A DNA stretch of 64,000 nt from Lepas anatifera (taxonomy: Eukaryota > Arthropoda > Thecostraca > Lepadidae). Positions within the stretch are counted from its first letter, which is position 1. The number at the start of each line of letters is the position of its first letter. This document shows, in pieces, positions 34,749 through 46,746 of this stretch. The stretch covers positions 478,001 to 542,000 of the forward strand of contig JAOTON010000330.1 of assembly GCA_034440635.1 (NCBI GenBank). Reading direction: 5' to 3'. The position numbers were made by a program, and so were the translations under genes. The notes under the pieces were generated by a model. That model worked only from the letters and a program-made list of their open reading frames with translations, was not told where the DNA came from and made no database searches.

Positions 34749-37440
34749 CAGTGTCCTGAAATTACTTTTCTGCGGAGTGTGGGATGTCAAAATTCAGGGA
34801 AAAAGGTCAAAATTAATAGACAAAAAGGGAAAAGCAAATGAAGGATCCTAATATCTAGACAAACAAGTACATGTACTAAAAATACATGTACTAAAACATC
34901 ATACGCAAATGAAATACAAAAACAAATAAGTGAATAATATTAAAATTGACGGTATTAACAGAAGTTAATCCGACTTGAGAAACCCACAAATCCAACTCCT
35001 GCCGCGTTCAGCATTTTTCCAAAACAAAAGCATTAGAAACGTACAAGGGAATTCCTTAATAAGCTGCAAACCTACAGTATTAAGATAAAAGTAAAGCAAA
35101 GTCTGGAATACCTACCTACCAAAACAATACCTCAAGTGAGGTAAGTCTTGCTTTAGAATCTTAAACAAGCTGATATGTCTGAAAGGAAGGAACAATTCCA
35201 AAGCTTGTCCATTTCAACAAAATATTTTCAAACAAACTAATTTTTGAAATTATACCTACATCAGCGGGATTCACTCCCTTTGTTTTCACTTGCATTCATG
35301 GACAAATTCAAGCATGCAATCACACAATAAAAATACCTAGTCAAATGGCCACCATGAAAATAATAACCTACCTTTACCCAGGTGACTGGATTTCTGAAAC
35401 TTGAATTATACTACCCTCATTGAAATAAAGAATGAACAACAGGTTGAGGTTCAGAATTAGCCTGCTTAAGCCATAAGACATACCAACACTGTCTACTTAA
35501 AACACTTACCAACTCTCAAACGTACGTATGAGCTTCGACACCCTGCATGCAATCCAGAAACGTACACAGCACTAATCTCAACTGCGGCAAATTAAATTTC
35601 ACAATGCTAAATAAGACATCTCGCGTCAAATTCAGACCAGCCTGTCGACACCGGTTGCAAAGTACGGTTTTTCTAATGCGAGTAAACTGACCAGGCAGGC
35701 CCCTGAGCGTGAAAAGTATGTCGAAATTCTCCACCTTTAAATCACGCAGAGATTCGGCGTATGTAAAGAAAAAAACTAATTTCACCTTAATCTTTCATTA
35801 TTTTTCTAAAAGCATCCTGAAATTCAGGTAAATATTTTTGTTTCCTTTGGAGATATTCCGACAAATACATAGAGGTGCAATTTTCATGATCCGTGAAGAT
35901 TCCCTCTTTAGGTATTATTTCTTTAAGAACTATTGAACACATATCCAATATTGGGATTGTTTTATCAAACCGAGACGGTCAAATTTTTAATTTTATACAT
36001 TTTAAACCACAAAAACATCGCAAAACTACAGTGTTTTTTAAAGTCAAGGATGTCGAAATTATTGAGCAATGCTTGCATTGTTCCACTCAAAATTCCGAGT
36101 GACATGACCCAAAATATGGCTAAACAATATTTTTTCCGAATAGAAAATATTCTGATTTCATATTTCGGGTACTCTCAAAAGTTTATTTTGCACAGAAACT
36201 TCAAAAATAAATGTTATAATTCACCCTGACCCGCGCGATTTCTAAGGATGTCGAAATTCCGTCGTAGGGAGCTGACCTCATCAAACTATATATTACGTCA
36301 GTAGCACTACATTTCAAGGCCTTGGACCTTGGTTAGAAGGAACCTCCAAGAATGGTGCGGTGGATGCGGTGACGATTGTTTTGGTTTCGAGCAATGTGAA
36401 TGCCATGATGTCTCATACCAGCTTAAGCCTCAGGCAGTTTTGACCATCAGTTTCGGCTAGCAAGATTACGAATAATATTTCAGGTTTTTAATTTGTCCGT
36501 GGACTTCAATTGTGCAATGGTTCCGCGAGTCAGCACTGCCGCTCGTCATCACGCTTATTTTGAATTCAGCTATATGTTTAAGACGAAAGCGTACATCCCA
36601 AGCGTGTGGGGCGTGGGTGGCTTTTGTTGTTATTGTTGAAAGAGGAGAGAGTTGGAAAATAATGAAGTTTATAAAGTGGGGTATATTATCAGCAGTCTTA
36701 CTTTATTAGGTAGTACGCTAAGAAACGTGAGGGGTCGATGGCTGACTTTATTTTTCTTATATGGTTGATTCAGCTTATTGCATCTCCGGTTTAGACATGC
36801 TGTTTGTCAGGCATTATCTTTCACATTCTGTTAGGTCTCCGTGTGCTTGTGAAGAAGCAATTTTTAGGAATGTTCTCTTTTACAGGGTTCTGTCCTTTTG
36901 AGCATTCATTGTAAATATTCGTGCTAGAATCTTTCAGTATTCAAACTTCCTTCTCTCCAAAGATGAATGCTGTGTTCTATTTTGACATAGAATCAGTCCT
37001 GACGAGACTGTTTAAAGAATGCTCCATTCCATATGAAGGCAATAGTTTCACAAAGCTAGTGTTGCAGCATCTTTATCGAATGGTATGTTGGCTTCAGTTG
37101 CTGGTCTGGCCCTGTTTCCATTCCTCAACTTCTGAAACAAGGAAACTGATAATGCTGCATTTTTATTCATTTAGATCCATACATGTATTCGCGACAACAG
37201 CAATAAGCAACAAAAGACCATGCCAGTACATGTTAACACAAGGCTAAAAACCAGTAGGAGATGCAAATAAGGACACACTAAAAAGCTGTTCTTGAGTCCA
37301 CCACCTCGCAAGCTGATGATGCTGCAAGCCGATGATTCTGATGATTTTGCTTAGGATGTAAAAATTCAAGATTTAGGATGTCAAAATTGATCAAGTCTGG
37401 GTGTGGGTTTCCAGACAAAATTCCCAATTTCAGGACACTG
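34749..37440. mobile_element. hAT-like element with perfect 8-bp TSD
   Basis: Ends CAGTGTCCTGAAATT and AATTTCAGGACACTG are a perfect 15-base inverted pair. They are flanked by an identical 8-base repeat, GGTACGAG, at 34741-34748 and 37441-37448. An 8-bp TSD with CAG-type ends is the hAT signature. Subterminal GGATGTCAAAATT and GATGTCGAAATT motifs recur. No transposase recognised, so probably non-autonomous; an exon-like segment lies at 36963-37082. Confidence 0.9.
36963..37082 (+). CDS. Exon-like 40-codon segment inside the hAT element
   Basis: A tract CTTCCTTCTCTCCAAAG precedes ATG at 36963; the segment ends CGAATG followed by GTATGT at 37083. It is 120 bases, exactly 40 codons at phase 0-0, reading MNAVFYFDIESVLTRLFKEC and 20 more residues without stop. 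No family recognised. It could be a captured host exon, a transposase relic or chance. Confidence 0.3.
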
Positions 37441-37980
37441 GGTACGAGCCATGACCTCTCCATTGGAAATACATGGGAAAAGTGGTTTTAACTAAAAAAC
37501 TTGGTAATGGATGGTGATATAGTGTTTAATTTGGCTTCATTAGATTGGCCTTGTCTTTGCAGTTCTAATGATGAATATTTTGGTCTAATTTGACCTTGAA
37601 CTGACCTCAGGTCAGATCAAATGACATATTTGAACTGATTTGACCTAGCAAGGTCATAATATACATCATTCTATTCGGCTCGCTGCGAGGATTCTAATGG
37701 TTTAAATATTTTTGCTCTATATTTACTTGTTCAGATGAAATGACCGAAAACCTTCATTTACAGGTTATCCCTATGACGGCATGTTTTGACCTCTAGTGAC
37801 CTCAAATGTGACCTGACAAAAATGGTTCAAATGTTTTTGTTCGAGAAGTAGATGGGCTACCCAACATCGTTTAATGTTTTTCGCTACCTAGTGTAGTTCT
37901 CGAGATCTTAGGGGGCGGGTACCCGCTCCGCCCCCTGTCAAATCGAAGGTGGCTCAGACCTCCGTCGATGCGCGTGTTAA

Positions 37981-38619
37981 TGGTTTGAAGTGTGGTTCTG
38001 AGCGTGCTATTCATGATTTTAGTATACAAAATTAACCGGTTATCGCTCACAGTTATCTTAAGTAATTAAAAGGCCAAAGAGTATATTCTGATATTTCGAC
38101 ACCGTGTCTTCGTCGGATAAAGATTTGAATTAAAAAATAATTCATAGCAATCATTTTTAAATACAAAGTGTTCAGGCCAACACCATGAAAGTACACGTGA
38201 TTACATTTCTAACCATCTCGCACAAAATACAGCTTGACCTGCTAACCACATATTGTATACCTATAGGCATGCAACACGTGGTTAGGAGGTCAAGCTGTAT
38301 TTTAGGAGGGTAGCTGGTATGGAAATTGTGCACATTTGTTTTACCTTTTAAAAGTTTGAAGAGCAATGACGCATACTTTTCATTTTCTCCACGCCGTGAC
38401 TGAACTGTCCTTGAGCGTGGCTACAACTTAAATAACCATTTCCAGATCACTGGCTCCATAGTGAAGCTGTAAACTCCTAATGATTACGATTTAAAAAAAA
38501 AAACGTTCATATATTGCATCATCGTCGATTTGGGTTACAGTGTAAGCAATTGCATCTAAAAAGACTACACGCCTATCTACGCACATATACAAACTGCGAC
38601 AAATGTATGGATGTATCAG
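37981..38619. other. Hairpin at 38224-38303; otherwise unremarkable
   Basis: Two 26-base arms (38224-38249 and 38278-38303) are inverted with one mismatch and a 28-base loop. Near 38086-38120 the minus strand shows a GACGAAGACACGGTGTCGAAA pattern reminiscent of PLE ends. Confidence 0.5.
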
Positions 38620-38627
38620 TGAGTAAA

Positions 38628-39165
38628 AAAGGCCAGCGCTGAGTGTGTGGGGAGTGGCCAGCGCTGAGTGTGTGGTGGTGTGGTGAGTGGCCAGCGCTGA
38701 GTGTGTGGTGGTGTGGTGAGTGGCCAGCGCTGAGTGTGTGGTGGTAGGCCAGCGCTGAGTGTGTGGTGGTAGGCCAGCGCTGAGTGTGTGGTGGTAAGCC
38801 AGCGCTGAGTGCGTGGTGGTGTGGTGGGAGGCCAGCGCTGAGTGTGTGGTGGTAGGCCAGCGCTGAGTGGGGGGTGTAGGGAGGCCAGCGCTGAGTGTGT
38901 GGTGGGTAGGCCAGCGCTGAATGTGTGGTGGTGTAGGGAGTGGCCAGCGCTCAGTGCGTGGTGATGTGGGGAGTGGCCAGCGCTGAGTGCGTGGTGGTGT
39001 GGGAGTGGCCAGCGCTGAGTGCGCGGTGGTGTGGGGAGTGGCCAGCGCTGAGTGCGTGGTGCTGTGGGGAGTGGCCAGCGCTGAGTGCGTGGTGGTGTGG
39101 TGGGAGGCCAGCGCTAAGTGCGTGGTGGTAGGCCAGCGATGAGTGTGTAGTGGTGCGAGGAGTGT
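38628..39165 (+). repeat. Minisatellite, unit GGCCAGCGCTGAGTGTGTGGTGG
   Basis: About 17 units of ~25-37 bases centred on GGCCAGCGCTGAGTG with a variable GTGGTGTGGGGAGT spacer. Coding frames through it are artefacts. Confidence 0.95.
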
Positions 39166-40844
39166 TTACGAGTGGTGATTTGGTCCAAAGTGGTATAAGT
39201 GAATGTAAATAATGATAATACCGTGCAACGCAATTTTTATGCCTGGGTAGACACTGTTATTTTTCATTTGCTGATGCCTAGGAAGAGGCAAAAGGTACTT
39301 ATTGTTGTTTCAAACTTTGCTTTTGTGTCCAGGAGATTGATTTATATGAAATTTACCTATTCCCATTGTTGGTAAGTGGCAAATTTGAATTCTGATTTGC
39401 AAAAAGTTTATAGGAAACGCCATGTAACGCAGCAGTAGCATTTGGGGCGTTCCAGGACAAATCCACCAGGCACCACCTAGATTGTACATAGCATAGTCTC
39501 AGATTTCGTTCCAACTTCGTACACAGGGTTATCAGTGGCGTAGTATCCGGATTTTGAGAATATTTCTTTTCTCAAAATACGAGTTTTGGAGTTACAGCTT
39601 GCTGAAAATCGTGAAAATCCATGTTTTTGGCATAACATGGTGGCATACAATCATCATTTTCTGTGTAGTCATTTGTTTTGCATGCTCATTTAAAACGTGA
39701 TTGTATTTAAAATTCTATTATCCAGCTTTGAGAATTTAGTTTTCCAAAAATAATTCTTTCTAAGTTTTTAGAAATTTGTATTTAATTTTTACAACAACTT
39801 TTTCTAAGTGCGGCCAGTGATTCACCTTATAATAACCTACAGCAAAATGTTGTCCTTATGCCTGTGCTTTCTAACAACATCAATTAGATTTTGAGTTATT
39901 GAATTTATCGATGTCTAATCAACCAAAGAATGACGCCTTGCACGCGAAAATCGGCCGCCAGGCGCGCCCTACTGATAGCCGACTGGCACTTCGAACAACC
40001 GACGACACGCACGCGTGTGGTGCTCAGCGGAGACAATGGGTTAGAAGTTTGTTGCTAGGGAAACATGCATCTGCATAAGCACATATAATTGTGGTTTTTT
40101 TAAGGTAAGGGTCTGTTGTTGACAACAATATATATTTTCTAGTTTTCCTTTTTCTTTCATCTTTTGTTTTCGGCTTCAGTAAGGTTTCATTAAGAGTAAG
40201 GAACGTAAAAAACTTAGGTTATAAAGTATGTGCTTTGAAGCAAGGTGGAATAAATATTATTCAGGTCCTGGGTTGAAACGAATTCATAGCTAAATGGCTG
40301 AGTTATGACAGTAGTGTACTAGATTTAGTGTTATTTGGTTTGGTTCACTAGCAGAGGAGGCAGAATCAATGTACGAAAAGACAGTTTTAACTTCTATTGA
40401 GGCATGAAAGTGACCTACTTTAGTTCAGTTTGGATGGACGTTCCCCCGACACGCCTACCACTTCGGTTCTGAAATAAAATGACAAACTACAAGCACATCC
40501 TATTATGTTTTGAAACAGCAATAAGAAACTGAAAGCACAGAGCAAAGAATAAACCAACTTCAAAGGATCAGTTCAACCAAAAGCTTATTTGCTCTGACGG
40601 TAGTCCCGTCCAGCAGCGGCAGTACATGGGAAACATTGACTTCGGCTGAAACTGTTGGAGCGCCGCGTGTGTCAGTCGATGATGATTGTGTCTCCGCAGC
40701 GAGCAGCTCTTCAGTAACTGCCTCCGGCTGCTGTCTGGTTCTTCTTGAGCAACTGTGACATTATTCGAAGTTAAATTTACTCTGTCTTGTAAGCAGGCGT
40801 CTTTTGCAGAGAATACTCGACGGGGTCAGCACCAGAAGTTCTAT
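39166..40844. other. No recognisable gene
   Basis: Unique-looking AT-rich DNA with a GC patch at 39945-40030. I see no repeat family, motif or convincing exon. Confidence 0.4.
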
Positions 40845-41330
40845 TTTTGGTCCCGGCGTCCCGGAGCCGGGACCGGATGCTGGGCCCAGCCGGGACTTTG
40901 CCGGGATCAACTGGGTCTGTACCGGGACCGTGCCGAGACCCTGAGGATTGGAGAGAAAGTCGTCTTAACTAGGACCTGTGTTCCTTGGGGCCCATATTAG
41001 ATTGGCAATGGTCAATTATTTACCTTATTTAATTATTTAATGGTCAATTATTTACCATTCTTGATAGAGGAGGTTTTGAGTTTGCTAACGCTGGCACGGC
41101 AATCAAATTCCTAATTTAGTTGTAATAAGCTCCATTCGAAAATGAAATGATATAGCACAATTACACATAACTCAAGGCTGAAATAGAAAATCGAAGTCAC
41201 TGTTTGAAACGTATAAGGCAAGACTGTAAATGTTTCCTTTTAACCCGAATTTTTTCCGGCACCAATGTCAGGACCACGTTGGGTCTTGCCGGGACCAGTG
41301 AGGCCTGCCGGCGCCGGGACCACGAATCTA
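40845..41330. repeat. CCGGGAC-rich degenerate repeats
   Basis: Many GCCGGGACC/GGTCCCGGC motifs at 40850-40945 and 41260-41330, separated by ~300 bases of AT-rich DNA. The second cluster abuts the PLE fragment. Confidence 0.6.
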
Positions 41331-41812
41331 GAAACGAGCGCATCCTGAAAGACATCATCAGAGACAACGTGAAACCAACCAAAGACAACACCAAAATAAA
41401 CTTAGTTATATATTACAAAAACAAGAAGACCCACAACTGGATTCTCAAGAACAACATCAACAAGACGACTTAACCTCTGAAACGCTCCTGTGTAGTCTAC
41501 AAGTTTACCTGCCCTCATGACGACTGCCGGCGTCATCAACCCGTAGACTATATAGGAGCAACCACAACTACACTATCACGTCGTCTCACGATGCACCTGA
41601 ACACCGGAGGACCCGAAAAGCACATGCGAATAAAGCACAACCATCCGCTCACAAGAAAGGAGCTTGTCGAAAACACTAACATCATCGACTCACACCCCGA
41701 CCACCAGAAGCTCTTCATCCTGGAAGCCTTACACATTAATCAACAAATTCCAACAATCAACAAACAGATGAAGATGTGGAGCAAGACGTTACTTTTTGGC
41801 AGTGCTATTTGA
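41331..41812 (+). pseudogene. Penelope-like element A: GIY-YIG endonuclease part
   Basis: One frame reads ERILKDIIRDNVKPTKDNTK then LVIYYKNKKTHNWILKNN and stops at 41471. A second frame from about 41479 reads KRSCVVYKFTCPHDDC, YIGATTTTLSRRLTMHL and TRKELVENTNII. The VVY...C..C...YIGxT...LxxRLxxH pattern is the GIY-YIG endonuclease that follows the reverse transcriptase in PLEs. One frameshift is present and the RT part is missing (5' truncation). Confidence 0.85.
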
Positions 41813-42040
41813 TTAATTAATTGCTGTTATTGGTCCTGCTGTCTGCAGTGTCTGGCAGCATTTACGGTCGCTATAGTTAGAGTGTTTGTTGTGTACTGTC
41901 ACCTGTTTATCTCTGGTAATTTTCAAGTCATGCTGCTGAACTAATTTCAACATTCACTTTGAACTTTGTCGACGCGAAACTTTTCCATTGTGTAATGTAT
42001 CGTTTTTCCAATGTGATGTCATGTATAGGCCCTGCGTAAT

Positions 42041-42088
42041 GGCTCTGATGATGGTGAACAATTCAACGAAACTAGACACTAGTAAGCC
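42041..42088 (+). ncRNA. Type I hammerhead ribozyme motif of PLE A
   Basis: In order: stem I 5' GGCU (42041-42044), core CUGAUGA (42045-42051), stem II GGUGAA/UUCAAC with CAA loop and one mismatch (42053-42067), core GAAA (42068-42071), stem III CUAG/CUAG with ACA loop (42072-42082), U, cleavage after GUA at 42084, and stem I 3' AGCC (42085-42088), which pairs with GGCU. All conserved core positions are present. It stands ~230 bases after the GIY-YIG frame, in the 3' region where PLEs are known to carry hammerheads. One unpaired U precedes stem II. Confidence 0.8.
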
Positions 42089-42263
42089 TGCTGTCTAACT
42101 ACCTTCTGCATATTCATGTCAACATTGGGTTTCTTACTTAATAATATCAGCAATGAAAACAGAACTTTATTTCGGCACCTGGAACAAACAAAAAGAAAAT
42201 AATCAAATGCAAATACGCCCTGGCTTTCAACGAACAATGTATAAGAGAAAATGTACTGCCCAA

Positions 42264-42271
42264 CTATACGA

Positions 42272-42359
<88 letters not shown>
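42264..42359. repeat. (TA)n microsatellite
   Basis: About 48 TA units between two PLE ends. Confidence 0.99.
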
Positions 42360-42361
<2 letters not shown>

Positions 42362-42409
42362 CTAAACTTAGGTAGCAATCCGTTAGATATGCAAGAATGA
42401 ATGCAATAA

Positions 42410-42738
42410 TGACAAGACTGCGTTGCGTGCGTTGTTTAGCTTCTTTTGTAACTTTTCTAAATTACGTACCACTGACTTTACTTCATCGCTTTCATTAGCT
42501 ATGCGATCTGCTATGATAGTCATGAGGAATAAAGTTCATAATTGCAACCGGTTTCGTTATATTCTAATGACGGTATCAAGCATATGAACATAGACAAAAT
42601 ACATTACATTGTGAAAATTGAAAGACAAAAGTTTAAAGTGCATATTTTGAAACACTCGGGTTATATAAACACATACAGTGTCACGCGTAAAACGTTTGAG
42701 GCATCCTATTCTTCCCGCGAATTTCCAGCCAATCGTGC
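42410..42738 (-). mobile_element. 3' tail of Penelope-like element C
   Basis: Homologous to the tail of the plus-strand copy at 49739-50140 (TTTCTAAATTACGTACC; CGAAACCGGTTGCA). It follows the GIY-YIG frame of the split PLE. Confidence 0.75.
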
Positions 42739-43593
42739 TCAGCCAGCACCATAGATAGGTATTCGTGCTGCAGGGCGTGAAAATCCCCACATATGACGCT
42801 GGGTGTTGAACGCAGGGTACTTGTCCCGGATTATGACAGCCTCGAGTATCTTCAATCTCCGCTGGTCTCTTTCCTTCTCAATGGTCTTCCCGTTATCCAC
42901 CAGATCCTTCCGCGTGATTTGTCGGTTGTGGGTGTTCTGCGTGTGATTAGAGGGTGGTTGTGCGTGGAGGTGCATGGTCAAACGCCTAGAGAGCGTTGTT
43001 TTTTTGTATTTGTATTTGTATTTGCGTAAACACCAACAGGATGTATCCCAATTACAGGTGCAGTCAAGTGGTAAAAAGGTAAATAAGTTATATAATCGTA
43101 GTAGCACGAACAATACATCATTAAACGACGGTCTAGACATCTAAACATCTGTAAAAGTGTAAAAACGGGTCATATACATGCCTACAGGCCTGACAAAAGA
43201 CATGTCCACGGTCACAACAAACGGTCCACGGTTGTGGACGGGTTCGTTGTAGTGTGACCGGTTGTTGTAGTGTGACCAATGTAGTCCACCTTTAAGTTTG
43301 CAACCTTCATCAGGGCATGTCCAGTGGTAGACTACATTGGTCTTCTGCAGCATCGTCTCTTGGTGCATGTTGTTCTTCATTATTAAGTTTGACGTTCTAC
43401 TGTTCTTATAGTAGATGATGAGCTAGATTGTGTTGTTGTCTGTCGGTGTCACGTTCTTCTTAATAATGTCCCTCAGCACTTGCTCGTCTTCTTTATATCC
43501 CGATGTCATGATGTTCCTGTAGTATAGTTTCAGTCTGGTCTTCGTTTTGTCTTCTTTCTTCTCGGTCTCCTTCTGCATGTAGCTGCCCAAGAC
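42739..43593 (-). pseudogene. Penelope-like element C, GIY-YIG half (split by hAT)
   Basis: The minus strand reads LKLYYRNIMTSGYKEDEQVL, DIIKKNVTPTDN, NVVYHWTCPDEGC, then TTLSRRLTMHLHAQPPS, RQITRKDLVDN and RRLKILEAVIIRDKY: linker, zinc-binding cysteines and GIY-YIG region of a PLE. A stop and frameshifts are present. Its 5' side is cut by the hAT at 43602; the matching RT half resumes at 49013. Confidence 0.85.
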
Positions 43594-45033
43594 TCTTCGG
43601 ACAGAGGTGCAGAAAGTATGCTGGCTGTCACAAACTCAATGCGACGTATGCCTCCTCTGTCACACAGAGCTGGAAATAATAATTGTATACTTGAATACTA
43701 TTTCCAATATGCTGAATGTCCTCTACCTGTCCCTTACTTTTTGCAGCAGACAAGGTTCTAGCACCAAACCATTACAGCATGAAAGTGGTAGTTTTTCATT
43801 TAGAGATCATCTTTTTGTTTTTGGAAGGAAAATTTCCAATTATGGGTCATTTTTTCCAGTATTGGGGTCATAACTATTATTGGCAACTCTGACTGCAGTT
43901 TCCCCCAATGACATGCATTTCCTTTTTGAGGAAGTTTCCATTTTTGAAAGGAGTGTTTCCAATTATGGTACTTTTCCACATGATTACATGTAGCAATTAT
44001 CATGAAAATAGTCATTATTGGGAACATACACTATTAATGGGAGCGTACATGTACACACAATTGGGAACCCTAACCACAGCTTCCCCCCCCACCACTAAAC
44101 TTCTATCTCACTTATCAACAAAAGGGAAAAAATGTCAATGCCAACATAGTATTTGAATCTACCTAAAATGTGTCAGTAAAGTGGACCTTAGGTAGCATTT
44201 TTATAAACACATCAAATGCTTAAAATTTGCATCCCACTCACGATCACTACCTGCCTGGTCATTCCTTTTTGCAGTAAAAACTCCGAGGCAACTAGCCTGC
44301 ATAAAAGTAAAATTATGTCTATTGCCCTAATAGGTACAGAGGTATTGGAATTCACATACCAAAGAAAGATCCAGTGTAGTCAAAATCCTGCTTTAACTCC
44401 ATGCAGTTCAGGTCCTGTGCGTTGCTTACCACCACTGGTAGTAAGCAACACACCCCTAACCAGCGTTTTTCGAAGTCTATTTCTTTCTGAGATTTGCTGT
44501 GATTTTCTGAGATAAGAAGGAGTCTACTCGGCCCCCTCCAGTGCACGTTAGTTCCAGGCCCCTCTCCAGTGTGGGTGTTAACACTTTGTGGAGGACTGCA
44601 TTAGCACACATTTGCTATCTGTACAATATTGATATGATAATTTGATCATGAAAACTCACCTGAATCACTGTTGTTGCCAGCCTGTTGCTGGCGCCAACTC
44701 TCCCAACTTCCTCCAGCTCCAAATGTATCTAACCAATCTAGGGCACAAATAAACTAAGGCACAAGCAGGCTAAGGAATGAAAAACCAAGCTTGATATGGG
44801 AAAGTGCATCAGTCTTACAATAGCCCACATTTATCTTAAATTAGTCATGGGCAGCAATATTTATTCTAGCTAGTTTCAGCCTGCACTTATCTTAAATTTA
44901 CCTAATGAATATGCCCTCTCAAAATAAGTGGCTTCCCGCCTGTTTAAATTTTTGGCAGGCTCTACATCACATAAACATTTCTAATTGTATAACAGTGGTT
45001 GACAGATATTAACACTTAAACCAACACAGCAGG

Positions 45034-45076
45034 CAGATGAACGCGTTTCGACAAAAATTGTCTTCTTCAGCATCTA
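45034..45076 (-). ncRNA. Hammerhead ribozyme motif, left PLE
   Basis: Mirror image of the motif at 48297-48339: stem I UAGAUG/CAUCUG, core CUGAAGA, stem II GACA/UGUC, GAAA, minimal stem III C-G, cleavage after GUU. Confidence 0.7.
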
Positions 45077-45346
45077 TGGTAGGAGGGATAAGGAACCCGT
45101 CATCAAGACATTCAGCAGTTTCATCGTTTGGATTTTTTGTGCAAAATTATCGTGCGATAGAAATATACAGGCACCGTTTTTGAGGATATTCCAATAATGC
45201 TTCTTGAATTATTCTAAAATGTATACAAGCAAGCTTTGATATGAGACAATCTAGCCTTATCACTGTTTTAAATAATGTTCTTTTTTTATTTTATCATCAT
45301 TATTATTTTTGTTATTATTATATAAAACTTTTTTCTCTCTCTTTGC

Positions 45347-45655
45347 TTAACCAACTCCTAATACAGCCGCAGATTTTGCCCATTTCATGAAGCCTGGCCT
45401 AAGATTAAAAGTATCATTTTTAGCTATATGTGCTGCTTCTGTAGCTTTCCTATTATCTTTGTTTTTACAAACTGCTATAATTTTAGCTCTATCCCAGTTT
45501 GGTAGATGATTTGTTTTCATGGAATGTATGACAAATGCACTGAATTCTGAGTTGTTTCGAAGGTCTCTTCTATGTTCTTTTAATCTTGTTTTTAGACCCC
45601 GTCCTGTTTCACCTATGTACGATTTCGTACACGACCCGCACGGCACCTGGTACAC
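45347..45655 (-). CDS. PLE GIY-YIG endonuclease domain (left)
   Basis: Reads VVYQVPCGSCTKSYIGETGR then GLKTRLKEHRRDL, AFVIHSM and EAAHI: a canonical PLE GIY-YIG nuclease with YIGETGR and the H..R catalytic context. It is out of frame with the RT by one base: a run of five A's (CCAAAAAGTG), where six would restore VVYQ. This is identical in the right copy. In intact PLEs the RT and endonuclease are one polypeptide. Confidence 0.9.
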   Translation of the reverse strand: MYQVPCGSCTKSYIGETGRGLKTRLKEHRRDLRNNSEFSAFVIHSMKTNHLPNWDRAKIIAVCKNKDNRKATEAAHIAKNDTFNLRPGFMKWAKSAAVLGVG

Positions 45656-46746
45656 TACACTTTTTGGTTCTGAGTCACCTGATCTTTCTTTTTCGCTAAG
45701 ATGCTACTAAGTTTTTTACCGGAACAAAATGCTACTTTGCAACCCGTTTCTTCAAGTTTGTTTGCAATAATTTCAGCTGGTTTGGAGTAAGGTATCGTAA
45801 CACATCGTATCTGTTCCTTTTTGTTGGATTTCGCGGATCGTTTTCTTATATCTAGAGCTTTCTTTTTCATATTTATCAGAAATCCTCTCGGATATTTTAG
45901 CTTCGTGAACGAGGTCATAACATGTTCTATCTCTTCTTGCAGGTATTCATCACTACAAATACGGAAGGCCCTAAGAAAAAATCCTAATACTACTCCTCGT
46001 TTCACCCTATCACTGTGACCTGAGTAATAATGTACATAGCATTCCTTGTTCGTTGGCTTTCGATATACTTTGAATTTAACTTCGGCACTCCTAACAATCT
46101 CTGTGTCAAGGAAAGCTAGAGTTCTCTGATGTTCTTTTTCAATGGTGAACTGGATTTTTGGATCAACTGAGTTTAGTTGATTGAGTTTAGTTTCTAGGTC
46201 CATATCATTGGGGACTACAACTAATATGTCATCGACATATCGAGCCCAGATCACATTTGACCCCATTATCTCTAGGTAATGATGTTTTTCAAGCCATTCC
46301 ATGTATAGGCATGCAGCAACTGGGCTTAACGGTGAACCCATCGCAAGACCACTGTGTTGAAAGTACTCATCCGAGTTGAAAGTGAAACCACCAAAATTCA
46401 TGCACATTTTTAGCAATTTTAAATAGTCTTGTTTTGGTAAGGGCAGTTGGCCAGGGTTCATGTTCTTTGTTACGGATTCGATAGCTTTCATTGCCCCCTC
46501 TACTGAAACGTTCGTAAATAATGATTTAACATCAAAACTGGCTAGAAACTTATCTGAGAAGTCGATGTCCTTAATTTTCATCATGAGGTCATCAGTATTC
46601 TGGAGGTGTGCGTCGCTGACGGCACCCAACGAGCTTGATAGGGGTCTTGCTAATACTTTGGCGATACGATGAGGAGCACTGCCAATCCCTGACGTAATGG
46701 GACGCATCGGTATATTTGTTTTGTGCAGCTTTGGAAGACCGCGCAT
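45656..46746 (-). pseudogene. PLE reverse transcriptase (left)
   Basis: Begins within MRGLPKLHKTNIPMRPITSG, the typical PLE RT2 motif (GLPKLHKxxIPxRPI). Then FLASFDVKSLFTNV (motif A), HSGLAMGSPLSPVAACLYME (motif B), WARYVDDILVV (motif C, YVDD) and FLDTEIVR. The frame is interrupted upstream near 46750, where an earlier part (FIEKLSKKF, TRKLLQK) is shifted. It ends at TAG, one base out of frame with the endonuclease. The reaction is RNA-templated DNA synthesis primed at a nick. Confidence 0.9.

Larger units (their letters stand above)
33448..37976. mobile_element. TTAA element E8 carrying two nested insertions
   Basis: TTAA at 33444-33447 and 37977-37980. Left end TACGTGCATTGACGGGGGCTGG, right end TCCGTCGATGCGCGTG, inverted. 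Internal blocks at 33580-33715, 34712-34748 and 37441-37976 align in order with other family members, for example the minus strand of E5 (ACCTAAGGTCAAGTACGG, CTCTCCGTTGGAAATG). Between them lie a LINE tail (about 33716-34711) and a hAT-like element (34749-37440). Confidence 0.75.

Noticed and set aside
38086..38120. Fourth hammerhead (minus strand GACGAAGA-GACACGGTGTC-GAAA)
   Set aside because: CCGACGA deviates from CUGANGA and the flanks cannot form stem I.
42079..42378. Frames made of YIYIYI residues
   Set aside because: Translation of an (AT)n microsatellite.
42541..42600. Hammerhead in the PLE C tail near CGAAACCGG
   Set aside because: GAAAC is present but no CUGANGA core or pairing stem II was found upstream.
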